A DNA stretch of 35,762 bases from Candidatus Heimdallarchaeota archaeon AB_125 (lineage in GTDB: Archaea > Asgardarchaeota > Heimdallarchaeia > Heimdallarchaeales > Heimdallarchaeaceae), in the NCBI GenBank assembly GCA_001940755.1, contig MEHH01000002.1:1-35762 (forward strand), given 5' to 3'. Under the pieces are notes generated by a model, which saw nothing but the letters and a program-made list of their open reading frames with translations, made no database searches and was not told the origin of the DNA. Shown piece by piece: positions 31,187 to 35,762 of the stretch. A program made the translations under genes and the position numbers. The stretch's first letter is position 1. Each line of letters begins with the position of its first letter.

Positions 31187-32119
31187 ATGAGAGAGATTGA
31201 ATTGGTTCTAGAAAAATGTCAAGAGTACTATTATAATGGAGATTTAGAGAAAGCAATTAACCTTTATGAGAAGAATGAATCAATTGTTAACAGTGAAGGA
31301 TTTGATGATAATCTCAAAATTCAATTTCATGTAGCATATATAGCTACTCTTGTTGTAACAATACTTATGGAAGGGGGTAGTTTTGATGAAATTGAGAAGA
31401 AAATATTACAGTGCAATGAACTAATCACAAACAAAAAATCTCTAGAATATGCAAGAGTGAATCTGCAACATGCAATTGCCTGGGATTATAAACCAATTAC
31501 AAAACCTGAAGAGAAGGAGGAGAATTTAGATAAAGCAACCAAACTAATTGATGAGGTTATTGTTATACTTGAAAAACTTGAGAATACAAAATATCTTAGT
31601 CAAGCTTACTTCTATCGTGGTTTATTCTTTGAAAGAAGAAGACAATTAGAATTTGCTGAGAAATGGTATATTTTATCCCATCAATTGGCAAAAGAGAATA
31701 ATCATCCCGTTGAAGGATCCTTCGCAGTTAGACATCTAGGGTTTATCAATATGAGAAGAGGAAATTTGAAAAAATGTAGAGATTTATTGAAAGAATCTTT
31801 AAAACTTCGTGAAGATGCTGGTTTCAAAATAGGTATCCCCTATTCAATTCTTAGTATGGGTGATATCAATATTTTGTTGAAAGATTATCACAATGCTATG
31901 GAGTTTTATAAATCAGGATATGACTATGCTGTAAGCATAAGAAATAAACCTGCTCAGCTGATTGGACTTACTTCTATTGGTAGAACTCATACTCGGTTAG
32001 AACAATTTGAAGAAGCTGTTCCTTATCTAGAAAATGCAATTAAGTTAGCAGAGCAACTGGGGGAAGATAATCTGCTAGCAGTAGCAAAGAAAACATTAGA
32101 AACTCAAAGTACTGATTAA
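31187..32119 (+). CDS. Tetratricopeptide repeat protein
   Basis: A 310-residue, all-helical protein. TPR motifs are clear from residue ~110 on: KYLSQAYFYRGLFFERRRQLEFAEKWY, HPVEGSFAVRHLGFINMRRGNLKKCRDLLKE, GIPYSILSMGDINILLKDYHNAMEFYKSGY, and QLIGLTSIGRTHTRLEQFEEAVPYLENAI, each with the Gly/Ala-Tyr-Ala pattern of ~40-residue units. The N-terminal ~100 residues hold divergent repeats. No catalytic domain, signal or membrane segment; it is probably a scaffold. A TATA-like AAGTATATCA (~31154-31163) lies ~25 nt before the ATG. It is convergent with the next gene (2-nt gap). Confidence 0.85.
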   Translation: MREIELVLEKCQEYYYNGDLEKAINLYEKNESIVNSEGFDDNLKIQFHVAYIATLVVTILMEGGSFDEIEKKILQCNELITNKKSLEYARVNLQHAIAWDYKPITKPEEKEENLDKATKLIDEVIVILEKLENTKYLSQAYFYRGLFFERRRQLEFAEKWYILSHQLAKENNHPVEGSFAVRHLGFINMRRGNLKKCRDLLKESLKLREDAGFKIGIPYSILSMGDINILLKDYHNAMEFYKSGYDYAVSIRNKPAQLIGLTSIGRTHTRLEQFEEAVPYLENAIKLAEQLGEDNLLAVAKKTLETQSTD

Positions 32120-32121
32120 CA

Positions 32122-33441
32122 TCAACTATTAGGAATAAGCGTTTCTATAATAAAAGGATCAGATTGAAGCAATGTTTCTAAGTTTTGAACATCAGAGAAC
32201 TTAACAAAATACAAATGATAAATACTATATTCTGCAGTATAACTGTGTATGACTTCTCCCCAAAGGAGATATATGGTATCATCTCTTACAGCTAATAATG
32301 GTCGAAAATATGAATAAAGCCTATCTAAACCTTCATACACCTTGACTTCATAAAGTGTAAGATTTTCATCCATTAATTCAGCATAATAGTGGATTCTTTG
32401 AGGGGTTCCTTCTATTTGGAAAAATAGAGAATATCTCCCATTTTCTCTTTGATGTATACTCCTATCTGAAAAATAAAGTTTCTCAGGATAATAGAACAGT
32501 TCATCTGAAGTAATGTTCGAATCAGTGATAATGGCTTTGTAGAGTTTTGTCTTCGTATAAGTTGTTTCATTTGTTGGTCCATCAAAATTATATCCACAAA
32601 AATATGCATTCAATCTGCCATTTCCCTCTTCAAAGCCGCAGGGCCATAATGATTGGTTTGTATATGTAATTGTATCATTTAACCAGATTCCTTTTTTTCG
32701 AGTTGATAATTTCAATATATTGTAATATAAGCTCTCATTACGACAAGCCCAACTGATTGTAGGATTATTATTCCAAAGAATGAAATTTGCTTCTAGTAAA
32801 TCACTTAAATTTCCCTCAAACGTAATCGTATCTATCGACCAAGAAGCTTTTGAGATATTTAACAGATAGAAGGAATAATTGGGAATACCAGAAATCATCC
32901 CAGAAGCATCACTAAAACAACAAATTAAATTACCATTACTATCAACATCTGTATCTATGAATCTTTTAAAAGTTGGATGAGTAGAAGAAGGGTTGAATGA
33001 GGGAACTGGCTCCCAATCTTTCAAATTTTTAGATTTTATACCAAAAACAACAGGAGACCATAAACCAGTTAAACCAGAAGCGAAAATGTAATACCATTCC
33101 TTATGTTTTATACCTTTAATGCTGGAAGGACTAATTAGAGGAGAATCATCTTCAATTGATTTATTACAAATCTTGATTTTTTTCTTACCATAATCAAGCA
33201 TAGTCCATCCAAAATCAGAACCAGAGAGTTCATTAAAATACCTATAGGAAATGTGAATATCAGAATTTTCATCAAAGAAGAAATATCCATACTTGCCTTG
33301 ATCTATTCTCATAAAGGACAAATCTTCCTCCAATTTTATGCATCTATTCTCTTCGATAAAATAGATAAGGAGGGGAGAACCTAGTATTAACAGCATAATA
33401 ATGAAAAAAGCTATAACTAGATTCCTGTTTTTGAAAGACAA
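32122..33441 (-). CDS. Membrane-anchored extracellular protein, probable beta-propeller
   Basis: A 439-residue protein with one N-terminal hydrophobic segment (NLVIAFFIIMLLILGSPLLIYFI, ~7-29) after a basic start. It is either an uncleaved signal anchor or a signal peptide, and the rest is polar with many Asn-x-Ser/Thr sequons. The outside part is rich in strands and aromatic residues with propeller-like units (GYFFFDENSDIHISYRYF, DTDVDSNGNLICCFSDAS, RDDTIYLLWGEV), much like the remnant at 23941. No catalytic motif is seen. The ATG is preceded by GGGAACAATC, a weak ribosome-binding site. The function is unknown; a cell-surface binding role is inferred. Confidence 0.7.
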   Translation of the reverse strand: MSFKNRNLVIAFFIIMLLILGSPLLIYFIEENRCIKLEEDLSFMRIDQGKYGYFFFDENSDIHISYRYFNELSGSDFGWTMLDYGKKKIKICNKSIEDDSPLISPSSIKGIKHKEWYYIFASGLTGLWSPVVFGIKSKNLKDWEPVPSFNPSSTHPTFKRFIDTDVDSNGNLICCFSDASGMISGIPNYSFYLLNISKASWSIDTITFEGNLSDLLEANFILWNNNPTISWACRNESLYYNILKLSTRKKGIWLNDTITYTNQSLWPCGFEEGNGRLNAYFCGYNFDGPTNETTYTKTKLYKAIITDSNITSDELFYYPEKLYFSDRSIHQRENGRYSLFFQIEGTPQRIHYYAELMDENLTLYEVKVYEGLDRLYSYFRPLLAVRDDTIYLLWGEVIHSYTAEYSIYHLYFVKFSDVQNLETLLQSDPFIIETLIPNS

Positions 33442-33556
33442 AGATTGTTCCCTTCTGTGATTAAGTGGTTTTAACTATAGCATAAACAGTAATAAATTAT
33501 TCTGAAAACTATATTAATAGGTTTAATAATGTAGAAAATATAAGTGAGATTCAAAG

Positions 33557-34390
33557 ATGTTAATTGATTCTTTTGAAGCAGAGAAGATTCTAGAAGCATA
33601 TCATCAAGGGAAGGAATCTGTTTTAGCTTTCTTTGATCTTAGGTTTACTCAACAGAGAGTACTTTTCAAAAAAGATAAAATAATAATTGGCGATTTTACT
33701 TATGACCTAAAAACTATGAATAAAATAGCTAAAAATCCTTCAGTCTTTCTCGTTGAAAAAAAACCTAAGAAAATTGCATTTTTCGATGAACGATATTATA
33801 AGCTTGAGCCCATAAAAAATACTGCGCCTACTATTGAGATTGATGGTATTAGGATGCATAGAACAAAACACATGACTCCTTTAGAAGATGCCAGAAAGAA
33901 GATTTTTACTGTCAATATTTCTGCAAACGAGAAAGTCCTAGATATTTGTACTGGATTAGGTTATACGGCTATTGAATCTTACCGAATGAAAGCTTTTGTT
34001 ACAACTATTGAGTTAGATTCTAATGTCATTGAAATTGCAAAATACAATCCCTATTCAGCTGATTTGTTTAATGGTATTGAAAGTAAGAAGATTGATTTAA
34101 TTCTAGAAGATGCTACTATAGCAATCAAAGAAATGGATGATGATTCTTTTGATGTTATACTCCATGATCCACCAAGATTTTCTCTAGCAGGAGAGCTTTA
34201 CTCACAAGAATTTTATCATAATCTTTACAAAATTCTGAAGAAAGAAGGTCGTTTACTTCATTATGTTGGAAAACCTGGATCTAAATATAGAGGGAAGGAC
34301 TACATCAGTGGTATTCAAAATCGTTTGAATGAAGCAGGTTTCAAAACCAAACGAACTGAAGATAACGAAAGTGTTCTTGCATATAAATGA
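33557..34390 (+). CDS. SAM-dependent methyltransferase (COG2521-like)
   Basis: A 277-residue methyltransferase. The N-terminal ~110 residues are a separate alpha-beta domain ending in IDGIRMHRTKHMTPLEDARKK. The Rossmann part has VLDICTGLGYTAIES (motif I), TIELDSNVIEIAKYNP (motif II), DLILEDATIAI (III) and IILHDPPRFSLAGELYSQEFY (IV), then LLHYVGKPG. The HDPPRF signature is like that of COG2521 archaeal methyltransferases, related to MnmC/RlmI-type RNA modifiers. The substrate is unknown; RNA is likely. The start at ATG 33557 is preceded by a TATA-like CTATATTAATAG ~40 nt upstream. Confidence 0.85.
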   Translation: MLIDSFEAEKILEAYHQGKESVLAFFDLRFTQQRVLFKKDKIIIGDFTYDLKTMNKIAKNPSVFLVEKKPKKIAFFDERYYKLEPIKNTAPTIEIDGIRMHRTKHMTPLEDARKKIFTVNISANEKVLDICTGLGYTAIESYRMKAFVTTIELDSNVIEIAKYNPYSADLFNGIESKKIDLILEDATIAIKEMDDDSFDVILHDPPRFSLAGELYSQEFYHNLYKILKKEGRLLHYVGKPGSKYRGKDYISGIQNRLNEAGFKTKRTEDNESVLAYK

Positions 34391-34428
34391 AGTAATCTAT
34401 ATTAAGGAGTATCTTTAAGCGTTTGTTG

Positions 34429-35076
34429 ATGCAGAAGGAATTATATCTAACGAAGGAAAATCAAGAAGAGAAAGTTTCTCAATGGATTACTGAATGTAAA
34501 AAAATGAAGAAGCATATTGCTTTTGCTTTTGATTTGTCCAAAGCAGCTCTACTTGTTCTTGACATGCAAAATTTCTTTCTTGATGAATCAAAGCATGCTT
34601 ACGTTCCTTCAGCAAAGACTATTACTGAAGACATTTCAAAGTTAGTGGATTTTTTCCAAAAGAATGAAAGACCTGTAATCTTTACTAAGCACCTAGATAC
34701 ACAGAAACCTGATGAAATGATGACTCGCTGGTGGAAAGATTCTATAGAAGATGGAACGCCTGAAGCAGAGATCTCAAACTTACTAAACACAGAAGGTTCA
34801 GAAATTATAAAAAAAAGCAGATATAGTGCTTTTGAAAAAACAAATCTTGAAGAACTACTACATAACAAAGGTGTAAAGCAGATTATCATAACAGGTATTA
34901 TGTCTCATCTATGTTGTGAAACTACGGCAAGAGATGCATTTATGAAAGATTTTGAAGTAATCTATATCGTAGATGCAACTGCTACTTATACAGAAAAATT
35001 GCATTTAGGAACCATCAGAGCAATCTCTCATGGTTTCGGGAGATGTGAATCAACAGAGGAGATTGTTAATGGCTGA
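34429..35076 (+). CDS. Isochorismatase-family cysteine hydrolase
   Basis: A 215-residue hydrolase. The catalytic triad is visible: Asp in LLVLDMQNFF, Lys in IIKKSRYSAF and Cys in GIMSHLCCETTARDAF, preceded by the usual IITG. Members hydrolyse isochorismate, nicotinamide, N-carbamoyl compounds or similar amide/ether bonds. The N-terminus carries a ~40-residue extension (ELYLTKENQEEKVSQWITECKK). The start was set to ATG 34429; a TTG two codons earlier is in frame. Its stop overlaps the next gene by 8 nt, so it is translated together with the flavoprotein and may share its pathway. Confidence 0.87.
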   Translation: MQKELYLTKENQEEKVSQWITECKKMKKHIAFAFDLSKAALLVLDMQNFFLDESKHAYVPSAKTITEDISKLVDFFQKNERPVIFTKHLDTQKPDEMMTRWWKDSIEDGTPEAEISNLLNTEGSEIIKKSRYSAFEKTNLEELLHNKGVKQIIITGIMSHLCCETTARDAFMKDFEVIYIVDATATYTEKLHLGTIRAISHGFGRCESTEEIVNG

Positions 35077-35762
35077 AAAATTAGAGACTGTTGTTGCACT
35101 AATCGGTGGAGGTCCTGCTTGTATAACAGCTTCAATACAACTTACTAGGGCAGGATTAGACAACTTATTGATAACCGATGAACTTGGAGGAAAAATCAAG
35201 AATGCAAATCTCATAGAGAATCTTTTGGGTTTTCCTAAAGGAATTAGTGGAGATGATTTTATTCAATTACTCAAACAACAAGTTAGAAAACATAGTGTTG
35301 AGTATATCACGCAGACAGTCAAATATGTTGAGTATAAAAATGTTGGAACGAATGCCTTTAGATTTATAATTACTACAGATAAGGAACAAGTTCAGAGCAA
35401 ATACCTCATTGTAGGTACTGGGTCAAAACCAAAAAAACTAGAAATTGAAGGTGAAGAGGAAGCTTACTCAAAAAAGAGATTGTTTTACGAGAACTATAAT
35501 GCAAGAAAGCATGTTAAGGAGAAGAATGTAATTATCATAGGAGGAGGGGATATAGCTTATGATTATGCACTTAATATCAAAGATTCTGCATCTAACATCT
35601 CAATTATCCAAAGATCAAGCATTTCGAAGAGTATACCAATTCTCCAAACCCGAGCACAGAAAGAAGAAAGTATCAAAATTCTAACTGGAGTTAATCTGAA
35701 CAAAATAAAATTTGATGGAAAAACACTAGTTATAAATGCTAAGAAAAAAGATAGAACATTAC
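35069..35762 (+). CDS. Thioredoxin-reductase-like flavoprotein without the CxxC (partial, runs off right edge)
   Basis: The frame opens at ATG 35069, overlaps the isochorismatase stop by 8 nt and is still open at the last base, giving ~231 residues. FAD motif: ALIGGGPACITASIQLTRAG; then ITDELGGKI and NLLGFPKGISGDDFIQLL, typical of TrxB/AhpF. LIVGTGSKPKKL is followed by the NAD(P)H domain motif VIIIGGGDIAYDYAL. Where TrxB has the redox-active CATC just before this motif, the residues are RLFYENYNARKH, with no Cys pair. So it should not reduce thioredoxin in the classical way. A ferredoxin/flavodoxin-NADP reductase or another flavin oxidoreductase of the TrxB fold is more likely. Confidence 0.85.
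   Translation, partial: MAEKLETVVALIGGGPACITASIQLTRAGLDNLLITDELGGKIKNANLIENLLGFPKGISGDDFIQLLKQQVRKHSVEYITQTVKYVEYKNVGTNAFRFIITTDKEQVQSKYLIVGTGSKPKKLEIEGEEEAYSKKRLFYENYNARKHVKEKNVIIIGGGDIAYDYALNIKDSASNISIIQRSSISKSIPILQTRAQKEESIKILTGVNLNKIKFDGKTLVINAKKKDRTL

Noticed and set aside
1-35762. CRISPR arrays, tRNA or rRNA genes, insertion sequences, inteins, selenocysteine codons
   Set aside because: I saw no regularly spaced repeats, no cloverleaf or rRNA-like sequence in the gaps, no transposase, no intein motif, and no in-frame TGA inside the Hdr or Flx genes.

Overview
The window is A+T-rich, gene-dense archaeal DNA. Archaeal markers include a geranylgeranyl reductase for ether lipids, a class I lysyl-tRNA synthetase, an archaeal-type 2-oxoacid:ferredoxin oxidoreductase joined to HdrABC, TATA boxes about 25-35 nt before many start codons (leaderless style), and a COG2521-like methyltransferase. 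Eukaryote-like pieces sit among them: an Arf-like small GTPase, a protein with a longin-like N-terminus and a segment resembling the core of DENN domains, a Ras-suppressor-style leucine-rich-repeat protein and TPR proteins. Together these suggest an Asgard archaeon, possibly of the Heimdall type. This is an inference from gene content; no rRNA or ribosomal protein gene is present to prove it.

Layout. 1-2157: a partial helical protein and a protein of three beta-sandwich-like repeats, closed by a hairpin. 2282-5359: geranylgeranyl reductase and LysRS. 5481-7045: a small winged-helix regulator divergent from the longin/DENN-like protein. 7153-8934: Sir2 deacylase, acylphosphatase and GTP cyclohydrolase II. 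8941-10404 (minus): a YkgJ-type Cys-rich protein with an acidic repeat tail, and the Arf-like GTPase. 10627-22561: a 13-gene redox operon. 22621-23929: histidine phosphatase and metallo-beta-lactamase-fold hydrolase. 23941-26839 (minus): remnant of a surface beta-propeller protein, then an ABC-2 exporter pair. 26971-32119: small accessory genes (DinB, a small unknown protein, LRR, NTF2-like, luciferase-like oxidoreductase, SRPBCC, membrane protein, TPR). 32122-33441 (minus): an anchored extracellular protein. 33557-35762: methyltransferase, isochorismatase-family hydrolase, and the first part of a thioredoxin-reductase-like flavoprotein running off the right edge.

The centrepiece is the 12-kb operon korD-korA-korB-korC, mvhD/flxD-like, two 4Fe-4S dicluster proteins, an FAD/NAD(P)H reductase (flxA-like), hdrA, hdrC, hdrB, and a fumarate-reductase-type iron-sulfur subunit and flavoprotein. 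Genes are tightly spaced or overlap, and all point the same way. No hydrogenase, formate dehydrogenase or membrane anchor is encoded. The inferred picture is a soluble electron-bifurcating or -confurcating complex. NAD(P)H would enter through FlxA. HdrA would split or merge electrons between ferredoxin (used by KorABCD for 2-oxoglutarate/succinyl-CoA chemistry) and a higher-potential branch through HdrBC to a fumarate reductase-like module. The HdrB + SdhB-like + SdhA-like order looks like a split form of methanogen thiol:fumarate reductase.

Several start codons were moved from the longest possible reading frame on the basis of ribosome-binding sites, TATA positions or family alignment; each case is noted in its entry.
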